DNA of 64,000 nt. It comes from Lachnospiraceae bacterium. GTDB lineage: Bacteria; Bacillota; Clostridia; Lachnospirales; Lachnospiraceae. A program made the translations under genes and the position numbers. Shown one piece after another: positions 33,892-44,610 of the stretch (the stretch's first letter is position 1; each line of letters starts with the position of its first letter). Below the pieces are notes generated by a model that was not told the origin of the DNA, did no database searches, and saw only the letters and a list, made by a program, of their open reading frames with translations. The stretch spans positions 1 through 64,000 of the forward strand of contig JAQYAV010000052.1 of NCBI GenBank assembly GCA_029338675.1, given 5' to 3'.

Positions 33892-36072
33892 TTACAGCTT
33901 GAAATTATGCAATACATCAATAAGGTGATCAGCTTTAGCTTGTAGCTGTTGTGCTGAATGCTCAAGTTCATTTGTCGCTGAAAGCTGAGTTTGGGTTTTG
34001 CTATATACTGTTGATGAGCTCGCTGCTGTCTTTGCTGAAACATCTGATATACTTTCAATTGAATTAAGTGTTTCGTTTCTTGAGCCATCCATTGTTTGCA
34101 CATTAAGAACGATAGTCTCTAGTGCTTTAATAAGATTTTCTATTTGAATCTCAATTTGTCTGAAGGATGTAGTAGTATCAGAAACAACTCCTGTTTGAGA
34201 GAATACTGCAGCTTCAGCTTCTCTTGCAATATTACATACATTGCCAGTTTTATCAACAATTTCATCAATTAATACTGATATCTGTCCAGCTGCATCCATA
34301 CATTGTTCAGATAGCTTTCTAATTTCATCTGCAACAATTGCAAATCCTCTTCCAGCATCTCCAGCACGAGCAGCTTCAATAGAAGCATTAAGTGAAAGTA
34401 ATTTTGTTTCTTCTGAAATATCATTTATTGCATTAATAATATTACTAATTGAATTAGACTTTTTCTCCAACTCTTCTATTGCTGAGATTACGTTGTGTGT
34501 AATAGCAGTAGTAGAAGTAGCACTTTCCATAAGAATATTTACTGATTGGATACCCTGTAATATTGTTTTTCCCGTTTGATTAGTTAATTCTTCAATAGTT
34601 TGTGTATTTGTACTAACGTTGTTGATTTTACCTGAAAGAGAATCCATTTGTTTTAGGCAATCTGCAGAGCCTGTATCAAGCATATTAATACCAACTTCAA
34701 TTTCAGATACAGCATTTTGAATATCAGCTGAAGTTTCTGTAAAAGTAGCAGCAGTTTCAGCAACGTGAGATGCAGCATGATTTAGATCCATACTAACTGC
34801 ATTTACTTCTTCGATTAATTCTCTCATTTGATATACAGTTCGATTAACTCCTTCACATAATAATCCGAATTCGTCATTTGCTTTTGATTTCAAAGTAACT
34901 GTAAAATCACCATTTGCAACTTTACGTAACTGATGAAGAATATAATTTACAACCTTTGAAATGTGTCTAGAAAGTCTTAATCCAAAGAAGAGTGCAACAA
35001 TTGTACTAACTATCATTAAAATAATTGACAACCTCTTGATAGCACTTGCTTGTGAGATTATATTCTTCTCTGGAATAAGGGTAGCTACCATTGTGTTTCC
35101 TGCTTCAATCTTACTATATATAAAGAGATTTGATTTACCATTAATTGTAACTGTATCAGAACCAGAGGTTTCTTCGGAGACAATAGCTTTTTCATAGAAT
35201 GAAGTACCATATACTCTTGTAGAATCTAAACTAACTTCTTCGTTAGAGTAAAATTCTTTACCATCTGATGTTATGAATAAAACATATCCATTTTTTCCAG
35301 GATCTAATTCATTCATAATGCTTCTTATGTATGCCTCGTCAATATCAACAAATAAACATTGATCATTCTTTTGCATGTTGTGAGCAATTCGCATACTATA
35401 TGTAGCATCTGGTATTTCAAGAGCTTCATCAATTGTAGAATCTTTTCCTAGCACAAACCATTCAGTATTGTTTTCTTTGATGGTTTTTCCTACATCAAAA
35501 CCAGTAAAAATACTGTATGCATTATCAGGTAGAGTAGCTTTTCCGTTGCTCTTTAATGTTTTTCCATCGTCTGAAATAATATATACATCTGAAAGCTTTG
35601 TATCTAAACCAACATCAACATTTAAGGTTTTATTAATTGCATTTCTTATATTACCTTCTTCGTAAGAGTCTAGATTTCCACTAAAATATGCTTTTGCATC
35701 TTTATCAACTAAGTAAGCCTTATATTTGTCCATTTCGCTTGATATAACCATTGTAATATACTTTTGAAGCATATTTGTAGTTTGGCTTACTGAATTTGTA
35801 TATTGCTTTATTATTGCGTTTGATGCCTTATTATATGAACCAAGCCCCAAAGCTATAATACAAATAATTGGTATAGCATAAGAGAAGAGCAGCTTAAAGG
35901 TAATAGTTTTAAGTAATGGTATTTTGCTTGTTTTAAGCTTATCAGTTGGTTGATGGTTTGACGAAGAAGTATTACTTTCCTCGTATGACTCAAGGACTTC
36001 AATAAATGAATTATTGCTATTTTCAGAGAGAATATTATCTTGTACTTTGTCTTCGTTTGTATTGGTATTCAT
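33892..36072 (-). CDS. Methyl-accepting chemotaxis protein
   Basis: 726 residues. A cytoplasmic N-terminal tail (about 50 residues) precedes membrane segment 1 ([20 protein letters not shown]). A Cache-type extracellular sensor (about 90-335), membrane segment 2 ([17 protein letters not shown]), HAMP and a long signalling coil follow. The coil has the hairpin tip [20 protein letters not shown] and [12 protein letters not shown] that bind CheA/CheW. The ligand is unknown. AAGGAGGG lies before ATG 36072; the frame opens 23 codons earlier, but the minus-strand promoter at 36113-36141 would start RNA inside that extension, which supports 36072. Confidence 0.95.
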   Translation of the reverse strand: MNTNTNEDKVQDNILSENSNNSFIEVLESYEESNTSSSNHQPTDKLKTSKIPLLKTITFKLLFSYAIPIICIIALGLGSYNKASNAIIKQYTNSVSQTTNMLQKYITMVISSEMDKYKAYLVDKDAKAYFSGNLDSYEEGNIRNAINKTLNVDVGLDTKLSDVYIISDDGKTLKSNGKATLPDNAYSIFTGFDVGKTIKENNTEWFVLGKDSTIDEALEIPDATYSMRIAHNMQKNDQCLFVDIDEAYIRSIMNELDPGKNGYVLFITSDGKEFYSNEEVSLDSTRVYGTSFYEKAIVSEETSGSDTVTINGKSNLFIYSKIEAGNTMVATLIPEKNIISQASAIKRLSIILMIVSTIVALFFGLRLSRHISKVVNYILHQLRKVANGDFTVTLKSKANDEFGLLCEGVNRTVYQMRELIEEVNAVSMDLNHAASHVAETAATFTETSADIQNAVSEIEVGINMLDTGSADCLKQMDSLSGKINNVSTNTQTIEELTNQTGKTILQGIQSVNILMESATSTTAITHNVISAIEELEKKSNSISNIINAINDISEETKLLSLNASIEAARAGDAGRGFAIVADEIRKLSEQCMDAAGQISVLIDEIVDKTGNVCNIAREAEAAVFSQTGVVSDTTTSFRQIEIQIENLIKALETIVLNVQTMDGSRNETLNSIESISDVSAKTAASSSTVYSKTQTQLSATNELEHSAQQLQAKADHLIDVLHNFKL

Positions 36073-36112
36073 ATTAAGCCCTCCTTGAATAGTAAGTTTA
36101 TATATATAAAAA

Positions 36113-36141
36113 ATTATACTACTTTTTTGGCTTCTAAACAA
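36113..36141 (-). promoter_or_regulatory. Promoter of the chemoreceptor gene
   Basis: On the minus strand: TTGTTT (36141-36136), 17-base spacer, TATAAT (36118-36113). Confidence 0.7.
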
Positions 36142-36242
36142 TGATTTTTATAAATTAAAATTGTATAAATCTACTTGATTCTGTTATAAAATAACTTAGT
36201 TTAAATAATAAATTCTTTTAGTAGTAATACGTGATTATTTGA

Positions 36243-36271
36243 TTGAATTACAATGATTTTTTTGATAAAAT
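36243..36271 (+). promoter_or_regulatory. Promoter of the EAL phosphodiesterase gene
   Basis: TTGAAT (36243-36248), 17-base spacer, TAAAAT (36266-36271) with TG extension. Divergent from the chemoreceptor promoter. Confidence 0.6.
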
Positions 36272-36320
36272 ATACGTATGTTATGAACGAAAATACTACT
36301 GATAGGAAGGGGGGATTTTT

Positions 36321-38411
36321 TTGATTAATTCTGATATTTCTATGGATGTAATTTTAGAAGCAATGAGTATAAGCTATGATTCTATTTTCATGGTTAATAT
36401 TGAACGGAATAATATTGTTGCTTTTAGAAAAAGTGATAAGCTTCCTAAGGAATTTTGGGATTTTGTGTCCGAAAATCCTTCGTATGATGAGTTACTTAAG
36501 TATTATGTGGAACGATATGTATCAGATGATAGTGACCAGATGCTTGATATGGTTTGCCTTGATGCACTTAGTAAACAATTAAAGGATCAACCTGCATATT
36601 CTTATGACCACAGAATAAATAGAAACGGTGAAACTTTGTGGTATAGAATGAGAATAGTTAATTTTTCTGATGGACCTGAATTATCTTTATTTATTATTGG
36701 ATTTGAGAATATTACTAATGAAAAGAATCGAGAAGAGATATTATACGGAACGGGCAAAAAATTACTTATTATAAGTGAGAAGATTGATTATTCAAAAGTA
36801 TTAGAGAATAGCTTTAATAGTGATTTCGATATGATATGTGCTGATGGTATTAATGAGGGTTGGCTTAATCTTGTAGAAAAGGCAGGAGAAATTGCTGCAA
36901 TTATTCTTGATTATACAATATTGAAGGAGGCTTGTTTTAATTTCCTTAAAAAGTATTCACGAGTCCAAAGATATAAGAGTATTCCTGTTGTTGTAGTCCT
37001 ATCAGTAGTTACACCTGAATTGGAAGTTAAATTGTTAAGTGAGGGTGCATCAGATATTATTGTAAGTCCTATTAATGTAGAACTTGCTAAAACAAAGATA
37101 AGAAGTTTGATCAGATTAAGAACTGCTTCTTCTTTGCATAATATTCCTAAGGTAGATCCACTTACTGGATTGTATAGTAAGGATTATTTCTATGAGCAGG
37201 TTGAAGAAATAATACAAAGTGATAATGAAAGCAAATTTATTCTTGTTGTTTCAGACATAGAGAAGTTCAAAGTAATAAATGAAAGATATGGAATTGATGT
37301 TGGAGACGAAGTACTTAAATATTTTGCTGATTCATTTAAAAAAGCAATTCCAAACTATGTTATTGGCGGAAGAATAGGTGGCGATGTATTTGCTGTGCTA
37401 CAAAGGGATTTATGCTTTACTTTTGATGAAAACATTAAAATTGCAAGGAAGTTAATTGCTAATGCACCAGTTGCTAATTTAGTAATTAATCAGGGTGTCT
37501 ATTCTATTGATAGAGAAGAAAATTTAACAGCTCAGGCAATGTGTGATCGTGCTAGTCTTGCAATGAATAGCATTAAGGGTGTATATGGCAAATATTTTGC
37601 AGTCTATGATGACAAGTTTAGACAGGATTTACTTATTCAGCAGCAGATTGTTGATAATATGGAGCATGCTCTTCGTAATAAAGAGTTTCAAGTATATTTA
37701 CAGCCTAAGTATGATGTTAAGAATAATAGGGTTGCAGGAGCAGAAGCCTTAGTCAGATGGATACATCCTGAGCTTGGATTTATGAATCCTGGAATGTTTA
37801 TTCCTATATTTGAGAAGAATGGGTTTATTAAAAATTTAGATGGTTATGTATTTGAACAAGTATGTCATACACTTGACAGATGGAAGAAAGAGGATAAATG
37901 TCTTGTCCCTATTTCTATTAATTTATCTAGAAGAGACTTTGAAGTGGAAGACCTTGCAGATAATATCATTGGATTTGTAGATGCCTTTGGAATTGATCAT
38001 AGCTTGATTCATTTTGAGGTGACAGAGACTGCGTTCATTGAAAATGCAGGAGTTATTACTGATATCATTGAAAAGTTTCATGATGCAGGTTTTGTTATTG
38101 AATTAGATGATTTTGGAACAGGTTATTCTTCATTAACAACGCTTAATAGTATTGATATTGATGTACTTAAATTGGATATGAGTATTATTAAGAATTATGT
38201 TCCAGGCTCAGAGAGAAATGTTTTAGAATTTTGCATGCAGTTAGTTAATATGATGGGACTTGATGCAGTTGCAGAAGGCGTAGAAACAAAAGAACAAGTT
38301 GAAAAACTTGCACAGATTGGTTGTGATTATATACAGGGATATTATTTTTCTAAACCAATTCCAATTGTTGATTTTGAAAAATACTTGTTAGAAAAAAATT
38401 CCAATAATTGA
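36321..38411 (+). CDS. Cyclic-di-GMP phosphodiesterase: PAS-like, pseudo-receiver, degenerate GGDEF, EAL
   Basis: 696 residues from TTG 36321 behind AAGGGGGG. Residues about 1-140 look PAS-like. About 145-270 resembles a receiver (IIDYTILKE region) without clear phospho-site context. About 280-435 is a GGDEF domain whose active motif reads GGDVF, so it is probably not a cyclase. About 440-690 is an EAL domain with AEALVRW, EVTETAFIEN, LDDFGTGYSS, LKLDMSI and AEGVET, all expected for activity. It should break down c-di-GMP, with the GGDEF part perhaps binding GTP as a regulator. The divergent chemoreceptor shares its promoter region, a link to motility. Confidence 0.92.
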   Translation: MINSDISMDVILEAMSISYDSIFMVNIERNNIVAFRKSDKLPKEFWDFVSENPSYDELLKYYVERYVSDDSDQMLDMVCLDALSKQLKDQPAYSYDHRINRNGETLWYRMRIVNFSDGPELSLFIIGFENITNEKNREEILYGTGKKLLIISEKIDYSKVLENSFNSDFDMICADGINEGWLNLVEKAGEIAAIILDYTILKEACFNFLKKYSRVQRYKSIPVVVVLSVVTPELEVKLLSEGASDIIVSPINVELAKTKIRSLIRLRTASSLHNIPKVDPLTGLYSKDYFYEQVEEIIQSDNESKFILVVSDIEKFKVINERYGIDVGDEVLKYFADSFKKAIPNYVIGGRIGGDVFAVLQRDLCFTFDENIKIARKLIANAPVANLVINQGVYSIDREENLTAQAMCDRASLAMNSIKGVYGKYFAVYDDKFRQDLLIQQQIVDNMEHALRNKEFQVYLQPKYDVKNNRVAGAEALVRWIHPELGFMNPGMFIPIFEKNGFIKNLDGYVFEQVCHTLDRWKKEDKCLVPISINLSRRDFEVEDLADNIIGFVDAFGIDHSLIHFEVTETAFIENAGVITDIIEKFHDAGFVIELDDFGTGYSSLTTLNSIDIDVLKLDMSIIKNYVPGSERNVLEFCMQLVNMMGLDAVAEGVETKEQVEKLAQIGCDYIQGYYFSKPIPIVDFEKYLLEKNSNN

Positions 38412-38477
38412 TGATAATATTAATAATAACAACAATAATTTTTTCTAGTTAATTTAGCTGGTATTTTAGTAGTATTA

Positions 38478-38518
38478 AAGAGACGACATTATAATGATTT
38501 GTATGTCGTCTCTTTTAT
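38478..38518 (+). terminator. Terminator after the EAL gene
   Basis: A perfect 12-bp stem AAGAGACGACAT (38478-38489) / ATGTCGTCTCTT (38503-38514) followed by TTATTTT. The minus-strand side has a shorter T-run, so it may also weakly serve enolase. Confidence 0.88.
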
Positions 38519-38519
38519 T

Positions 38520-39812
38520 TTAATTGAATTTAGAAAATAAATTTTTCCCTATATAGTTTGCGGTATTACCTAGTTCTTCTTCAATTTGTAGTAATCGATT
38601 ATACTTAGCAATTCGTTCACCTCTGCATGGGGCTCCTGATTTTATTTGTCCCATGTTTAATCCAACAGCTAAATCAGATATAAAGGTGTCTGTTGTTTCT
38701 CCAGATCTATGTGAGGAAATTGTAGAATAGTTGTTTTTTTGTGCAAGTCTAATTGTTGAAAGTGTTTCTGATATAGTTCCAATTTGGTTAGGTTTAATAA
38801 GAATAGAATTAGCGCATTTACTTTCTAATCCATTTGAAAGACGATTGATGTTTGTAACAAATAAATCATCACCTACAAGCTGCATTTTATTACCTAATTG
38901 ATGGGTTATTTTTTGCCAACCTTCCCAATCATTTTCATCAAGAGGATCCTCAATTGAAAAAATAGGATATTTTTCAATTAGTTTGCTCCAATATTCTATT
39001 AATTCTTCAGATGTATAGTGTACACCTGATTTTGGAAGTGTATAGTATCCACATCCCTTATCAGATTTCCACTCAGAAGAAGCGGCATCTATAGCAATTA
39101 CGAAGTCGTCTATAAGCTTATAATTAGATTTTTCGATTGCTGAAATAATTAATTCGATAGCCTCTATATCCCCTGTTAGATTAGGGGCAAAGCCTCCTTC
39201 ATCCCCAACAGTTGTTGAATATGATTTTTCAGATAGTATTTTGGCAAGATTATGATATACTTCTGAACACCATTGTAAGCCTTCTTTGAAGGAACTAGCT
39301 CCAACAGGCATTATCATAAATTCTTGTGTATCTACAGTGTTTGAGGCGTGCATACCCCCGTTTAATATATTCATCATAGGAACGGGAAGGGTAATAGCAT
39401 TTATTCCACCAAGAAATTTATAAAGTGGGATTTTTTGGGAGGTTGCCGCAGCATATGCACATGCAATGGATACAGCTAATATTGAATTAGCACCAAGCTT
39501 TGACTTATCGTTTGTTCCATCAATTTTTAACATAGCATTATCTAAAGCATTAATATCATATGCATCAAAACCACATAATCCAGAACTAATTTTGTTATTA
39601 ATATTTTCTACGGCTTTTTCCACGCCTTTTTTATTATAACGTTTTTTGTTGTTATCTCTAAGCTCGAGTGCTTCGTATTCTCCAGTGGAAGCACCACTAG
39701 GTGCGCATCCAGTACCTATGGTGCTATCAGATAAAATAACCTTTGCTTCAATAGTTGGATTGCCACGAGAGTCTAGTATTTCTCTACCGTATATTTTCTC
39801 AATTGTTATCAT
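38520..39812 (-). CDS. eno: Enolase
   Basis: 430 residues, the normal length. It converts 2-phosphoglycerate to phosphoenolpyruvate. All key regions are present: [16 protein letters not shown], the mobile loop [26 protein letters not shown], metal ligands in [17 protein letters not shown] and GDDLFVTN, the catalytic Lys in [10 protein letters not shown], and [15 protein letters not shown] lies just before the ATG. It is alone on the minus strand among signalling genes and away from other glycolysis genes. It could be a second enolase copy, which this window cannot show. Confidence 0.95.
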   Translation of the reverse strand: MITIEKIYGREILDSRGNPTIEAKVILSDSTIGTGCAPSGASTGEYEALELRDNNKKRYNKKGVEKAVENINNKISSGLCGFDAYDINALDNAMLKIDGTNDKSKLGANSILAVSIACAYAAATSQKIPLYKFLGGINAITLPVPMMNILNGGMHASNTVDTQEFMIMPVGASSFKEGLQWCSEVYHNLAKILSEKSYSTTVGDEGGFAPNLTGDIEAIELIISAIEKSNYKLIDDFVIAIDAASSEWKSDKGCGYYTLPKSGVHYTSEELIEYWSKLIEKYPIFSIEDPLDENDWEGWQKITHQLGNKMQLVGDDLFVTNINRLSNGLESKCANSILIKPNQIGTISETLSTIRLAQKNNYSTISSHRSGETTDTFISDLAVGLNMGQIKSGAPCRGERIAKYNRLLQIEEELGNTANYIGKNLFSKFN

Positions 39813-39982
39813 TTTTTTTCTCCTTATTATGTTGAATTATAATTTTAGTATTTGTAAACAAGAGAATTTTATTCCAAAAAAATGATTGATTTTTGGTATA
39901 TTTATTGAGGAGATATAGCAGGATTTATATTGTGGCAAATATGGCAATATGGTATTATTAATTAAGAAAATTTAATTGAAAT

Positions 39983-40033
39983 TTGAAATATGGCTACCGC
40001 ATTTCTACTGGCTTTAGACATTGGGGAGTGCAC
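39983..40033 (+). mobile_element. IS200/IS605 right-end-like element, copy 2
   Basis: Matches copy 1 at 15733-15783 in 44 of 51 bases, including an identical first 19 bases and an identical ACTGGCTTTAGACA loop region. Its hairpin is more decayed and ends GGGGAGTGCAC. It lies 60 bases before the hybrid kinase start, almost the same distance as copy 1 from xpt (58). That placement suits either a regulatory leader or chance insertion. Confidence 0.5.
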
Positions 40034-40093
40034 TATTTTTATCTATATATAAATGATATATTATAACAAGTTTTATTGCGAAAGGAGTCGCCT

Positions 40094-42415
40094 ATGCTTG
40101 ATTATTTTTCACATATTGTTTTTGCTTGTGGAGTAATTTCGTTTTCTTATGCAGCTAAAATATTTCATTCTAATAGAAAGAGTTCTCAATTAGATGTTTT
40201 GTTTTGCTTATTAGCACTTTCAAGTGGACTGTGGGGGGTAGGATTTGGTGCAATTTCAATACAGCAATCTATACAGGTGGCTTATGTTTGCAGAACAATT
40301 GGTTTATTAGGTACATTTATGTATTTATATTTTGCACTTAAGATGGTAATTAAGATTGCCCCGATTAAAGAAAAAAGTGCCAAGTTTTTTGAAAAATTTT
40401 CTATGCTAGGGTTTGTTATATATGCATTGATAATAGGAAAAGATCAAGCTGTATATTACAAAGTAGGAAATGGTATCACTTATTCATTAAATAAAACTAT
40501 TCAAAATAGTTTTTATACTATATTTTTAATTATAATTGCAGTTTTTATTTTTATATCAACATGTACAATGTTTAGAAAAGAAAATCCCAGAAGAATAAAA
40601 TGTTTTGGAAGATATTTTATGATTGTATTAATTGTAATGCTTATAGGTATGGTATTTGATACAATACTTCCACTTCTTGGAAAGGGTGCTTTTCCAGGTA
40701 GTTCTATGGCGCAATTTATTGCTTTAGTTGTATTTGACATGGCTGTAACTGCTATAAATAGGTGTGAAGTAGATGAGAATAATATGTCTGAGTATATATA
40801 TAATTCATTGAATACTCCTATTCTTATATTTAATTTAGATTATAAGCTTAAGATTGTAAATAATGCTGCAAAGGACTTCTTTTATATTGCAGATTATAGT
40901 GTAACAGCTGGAAATATTACAATTGATAATTTGTTTAATATTGGTTCGGAAATTTTTGATTTTACAAGAAACTCTCATAGTGTTACAGCTGTAAGTGTTG
41001 CTCGTGAGCTTACTTGTGAACTTAATATTAGTAAGATTAGGGATACGTATGATGATGTAATAGGTTATATTATTTCTGTTACTGATGAAACAGAACATAT
41101 TGCTAATTTGCATGCAATTGAAAAGGCAAAAAAAGATGCTGATGCAGCGAGTAAATCAAAGAGTACATTTTTGGCTAATATTTCTCATGAAATTAGAACT
41201 CCTATGAATGCAATTATAGGATTTTCAGAGTTAGCTTTGCAGGAGAATATACCTATAAAAGCAAAAGAGTATATTGAAGATATTCAAAGTGCTTCTAATA
41301 CATTGTTGGCGCTTATTAATGAAATACTTGATATATCTAAGATAGAGGCAGGTAAAATGGAGCTTGTTTGTTCTGATTACTATCCTGCAACTATGCTTCG
41401 TGATGTATATTTAATTATTGAATCTCAAGCAAAGCAAAAAGGTATTGATTTTGAGATGAGCATTGATCCTAGATTGCCATGCAAATTGTATGGGGATAAG
41501 GTTAGAATAAGGGAAATCCTTATTAATTTACTGAATAATGCTGTAAAATACACTAAGACCGGTAAAGTCAAATTAAGTGTTATGGTGCTTGAACATAACG
41601 GCATGATGTTAGATGTTCAATTTGCTGTAAAAGATACAGGAGTTGGAATAAAACAAGAAGATTTGGAACTGATTTTTGAGAATTTCTCTAGAGCTGATAT
41701 TAAGAAGAATCAAAGTATTGAGGGCACAGGACTTGGCCTTGCAATTACAAAGGGCTTTGTAGACCTTATGGATGGAGAGCTTAAGGTTAAGAGTGAATAC
41801 GGAAAGGGTTCTTTATTTAGGGCAATTATTCCTCAAAAGGTTGTGGACGCCAATCCTATTGATTTAAGAAGAGTTAAACTTGATGATGCAGGAAATGACT
41901 TTAAGTTAGGTAAGCTTAGAATTTGTAGTGCAGAAATTCTTGTTGTAGATGATAATGAAATAAATAGAAAAGTAGTAAGCAAAGGTCTTGGTCATTATGG
42001 AATAAAAATTGATACTGCGTCAGGTGGTATGGAAGCTTATGAAATGTGTGGCAAAAAGAATTATGACATTGTATTTATGGATCAAATGATGCCTGAGGTG
42101 GATGGTGTTGAGGCTATGCATATGATAAGAGAAAGATATGAACATTATAAGCTAAACACTGGAAAAGGTAAGATAATTGTACTTACAGCTAATTCAGTGA
42201 GTGGTATAAGAGATAAGCTTATTGCTGAAGGCTTTGATGAGTATATAGGTAAACCAATTAATTATAGGAGAATGGAAGATATACTTAAGAGGCTTTTACC
42301 AAAGGAAAGAATATCTTATGAGATGGAGAATACTAACACAGAAGAAACTGTAGTAGATATGAATAATATTGAAGGAATTAATGTGTTATCTGTTAATGAT
42401 GTAAAAAACGAGTAG
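40094..42415 (+). CDS. Hybrid sensor histidine kinase with 7TM sensor and receiver
   Basis: 773 residues. The first ~230 hold about seven membrane segments (7TM-type histidine-kinase sensor). A PAS-like segment (about 240-340) follows. HisKA has LANISHEIRTPMNAIIGFS. The ATPase has LINLLNNAVKYTKTG, VKDTGVGIKQEDL and GTGLGLAITKGFV. A C-terminal receiver has ILVVDDNEINRKV, phospho-Asp in DIVFMDQMMPEVDG and VLTANS with a Lys in YIGKPIN. No Hpt domain is fused; the orphan Hpt at 28111 might relay from it. AAAGGAG precedes ATG 40094; the frame opens at a TTG six codons earlier. Confidence 0.93.
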   Translation: MLDYFSHIVFACGVISFSYAAKIFHSNRKSSQLDVLFCLLALSSGLWGVGFGAISIQQSIQVAYVCRTIGLLGTFMYLYFALKMVIKIAPIKEKSAKFFEKFSMLGFVIYALIIGKDQAVYYKVGNGITYSLNKTIQNSFYTIFLIIIAVFIFISTCTMFRKENPRRIKCFGRYFMIVLIVMLIGMVFDTILPLLGKGAFPGSSMAQFIALVVFDMAVTAINRCEVDENNMSEYIYNSLNTPILIFNLDYKLKIVNNAAKDFFYIADYSVTAGNITIDNLFNIGSEIFDFTRNSHSVTAVSVARELTCELNISKIRDTYDDVIGYIISVTDETEHIANLHAIEKAKKDADAASKSKSTFLANISHEIRTPMNAIIGFSELALQENIPIKAKEYIEDIQSASNTLLALINEILDISKIEAGKMELVCSDYYPATMLRDVYLIIESQAKQKGIDFEMSIDPRLPCKLYGDKVRIREILINLLNNAVKYTKTGKVKLSVMVLEHNGMMLDVQFAVKDTGVGIKQEDLELIFENFSRADIKKNQSIEGTGLGLAITKGFVDLMDGELKVKSEYGKGSLFRAIIPQKVVDANPIDLRRVKLDDAGNDFKLGKLRICSAEILVVDDNEINRKVVSKGLGHYGIKIDTASGGMEAYEMCGKKNYDIVFMDQMMPEVDGVEAMHMIRERYEHYKLNTGKGKIIVLTANSVSGIRDKLIAEGFDEYIGKPINYRRMEDILKRLLPKERISYEMENTNTEETVVDMNNIEGINVLSVNDVKNE

Positions 42416-42492
42416 ATATGATAAATAAAAACCACTAGACATTTAAAATTATGAGTGTATAATATCAAAAAAACGAAAGGATAATAAGTGAT

Positions 42493-43440
42493 ATGAAGAA
42501 AAAAATATTTATCGATGGTAGCGAAGGTACAACTGGTTTAAGAATTTTTGAGCGTTTCCAGAATCGCGATGATATAGAATTATTAAAGATTGATAAAGAG
42601 CTTAGAAAGGATCCAGAAGAACGAAAGAAAATGATTAATCAGTCGGATATTACATTTTTGTGTTTGCCAGATGCGGCGGCTAAAGAGTCAGTTTCACTTG
42701 TTGAAAATGATAATGTAATAATTATTGATACCTCTACAGCTCATAGAACTGAAGAAGGATGGGCTTATGGATTTGCGGAACTATCCGATGAACATAGAAA
42801 TGCAATTAAGCATGGTAAAAGAATTGCAGTGCCAGGATGCTTTGCAACTGGTTTTGCTTCAGTTGTATATCCATTAGTAAGTGGTGGAATTGTTCCAAAG
42901 GATTATCCTATAAGCTGTTTTGCCATATCAGGATATAGTGGAGCAGGAAAGAAGACAATTGCTGTATATGAGAGTGAGGATAGACCAAGTACATTTTCTT
43001 CAGGAAGAGAATATGCGCTTACACAACAGCATAAGCATTTAAAAGAGATGAAGGCTATATCAGGACTTGATAGAACACCAATTTTTATTCCTGTAGTTGA
43101 TGATTATTATAGTGGAATGATTGTTTCAGTTCCTTTCTTTACTAATATGTTAAGTAAAGATGTTACTGTTGATAGTCTTATTGAATATTTTACAAAATAT
43201 TATGAGGGCGAGCAGTTTATAAAGGTTGCCCCAAAAGATGATGAAACAGCTGCTAGTGGATTTATTCCAGGCAATGATAAATCAGGCTGGGATGGTCTTA
43301 AGATTTATGTTACTGGTAATGAAGATCGTATTGTTGTTACAGCAAATTTTGATAACCTTGGTAAAGGCGCATCAGGAGCAGCTATTCAGTGTATGAATAT
43401 TGTTATGGGATGTGAAGAGAATAAAGGATTAGATTTATAG
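42493..43440 (+). CDS. argC: N-acetyl-gamma-glutamyl-phosphate reductase, type 2
   Basis: 315 residues, the length of the short (type 2) ArgC class. It reduces N-acetylglutamyl phosphate to the semialdehyde in arginine synthesis. Seen are FIDGSEGTTGLRIFERF (NADP loop), TFLCLPDAAAKES, TSTAHR, the active-site Cys in AVPGCFATGF and SGYSGAGKK. No other arg genes adjoin, unusual because argC often leads an arg operon. A terminator follows at 43479. GAAAGGA lies before ATG 42493. Confidence 0.92.
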   Translation: MKKKIFIDGSEGTTGLRIFERFQNRDDIELLKIDKELRKDPEERKKMINQSDITFLCLPDAAAKESVSLVENDNVIIIDTSTAHRTEEGWAYGFAELSDEHRNAIKHGKRIAVPGCFATGFASVVYPLVSGGIVPKDYPISCFAISGYSGAGKKTIAVYESEDRPSTFSSGREYALTQQHKHLKEMKAISGLDRTPIFIPVVDDYYSGMIVSVPFFTNMLSKDVTVDSLIEYFTKYYEGEQFIKVAPKDDETAASGFIPGNDKSGWDGLKIYVTGNEDRIVVTANFDNLGKGASGAAIQCMNIVMGCEENKGLDL

Positions 43441-43478
43441 CTTTGAAGCTTTGCTTAAGATAATAAAATAAATTATAT

Positions 43479-43533
43479 AGCAGATTTTTCAAAAAAAGGT
43501 TGACTACCTATGAATAATCTGCTAAATTTTATT
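43479..43533 (+). terminator. Probable terminator after argC
   Basis: AGCAGATT (43479-43486) pairs with AATCTGCT (43516-43523), followed by AAATTTTATTT. The 29-base loop is long. Confidence 0.55.
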
Positions 43534-43625
43534 TATCGCTTTGACGCAGTGAAGTGCAATTACTTTAAAGCCACATTATATAATCTGCCAGAGTGATATC
43601 AATATGGTATGAGAGGACATGTGTT

Positions 43626-44591
43626 ATGAAGGATATTAAGAAGTTATTAGGTTACAGAGATAGTATAAAGGTAGTTGATGCTACACTTAGAGATGGTGGA
43701 TTAGTAAACGATTTTTATTTTTCTGATGAATTTGTAAAGAATTTATATAAAGCTAATATTAAAGCTGGTGTGGATTACATGGAGTTTGGATACCGTGCTT
43801 CGAAGGCTGTATTTGATGAGACTAAATTTGGAAAATGGAAGTTCTGCTCGGATGATCATATTAGAGAGATTGTAGGGGATAATGATACTGATCTTAAATT
43901 AGCTATTATGGCTGATATTGGAAGACACAATAAGGATGATTTTGATCAGAAGGTAAATAGTCCTGTTGATTTAGTTCGTGTTGCTGCATATATTCATCAG
44001 ATGCCAGAGGCAATTGATATGATTGAAGATGCAGCTAAGAAGGGATATATGACAAGCTGTAATATTATGGCTATTTCAAATGCTCAAAAGGAAGATATTT
44101 CCGTTGCCTTAGATATGCTTGCTCAGACTCCTGTTGATGTTCTTTATATTGTTGATAGCTTCGGTTCTATCTATCCAGAGCAGATGAATAGAATTGCAGA
44201 TTTATTCTTAGAATTTGCTGCTAAGTCAGGCAAGAAGGTTGGTATTCACGCTCATGATAATCAGAAGCTTGCTTTTGCTAATACAATTGAAGCATGTGGA
44301 GATGGTGTTGATTGGTTAGATGCAACTTATCTTTCAATGGGAAGAGGAGCTGGTAACTGTGCTATGGAATTACTTCTTGGTTTCTTGAAGAATCCAAAGT
44401 ATAATGTATATCCAGTATTTAAGTTTATTGAAGAGCATATGATTCCTCTTAAAGAAGAAGGAATTAAGTGGGGGTACGATTTACAGTACCTTTTAACTGG
44501 TTTATATAATCAGCATCCAAGAACTGCAATACAATATACTAAGGATGAGAGAAGCGATATTACTGAATTCTTTAAAGAAATAATTAACTAA
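43626..44591 (+). CDS. DRE-TIM aldolase-like enzyme (HMG-CoA lyase / oxovalerate aldolase superfamily)
   Basis: 321 residues with the DRE-TIM barrel signature VVDATLRDGGLVNDFYF (the Arg-Asp pair after DxTL) and the metal-ligand histidines in GIHAHDNQKLAFANTIEA. It also has MEFGYRAS and MGRGAGNCAMELLLGFL. The superfamily includes HMG-CoA lyase, 4-hydroxy-2-oxovalerate aldolase and isopropylmalate/homocitrate synthases. The exact reaction is not evident; in similar genomes it is annotated only as an aldolase catalytic domain protein. ATG 43626 follows GAGAGGA; an upstream in-frame ATG at 43593 has no site. Confidence 0.82.
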   Translation: MKDIKKLLGYRDSIKVVDATLRDGGLVNDFYFSDEFVKNLYKANIKAGVDYMEFGYRASKAVFDETKFGKWKFCSDDHIREIVGDNDTDLKLAIMADIGRHNKDDFDQKVNSPVDLVRVAAYIHQMPEAIDMIEDAAKKGYMTSCNIMAISNAQKEDISVALDMLAQTPVDVLYIVDSFGSIYPEQMNRIADLFLEFAAKSGKKVGIHAHDNQKLAFANTIEACGDGVDWLDATYLSMGRGAGNCAMELLLGFLKNPKYNVYPVFKFIEEHMIPLKEEGIKWGYDLQYLLTGLYNQHPRTAIQYTKDERSDITEFFKEIIN

Positions 44592-44610
44592 TAAAATAAT
44601 ATGATATATG

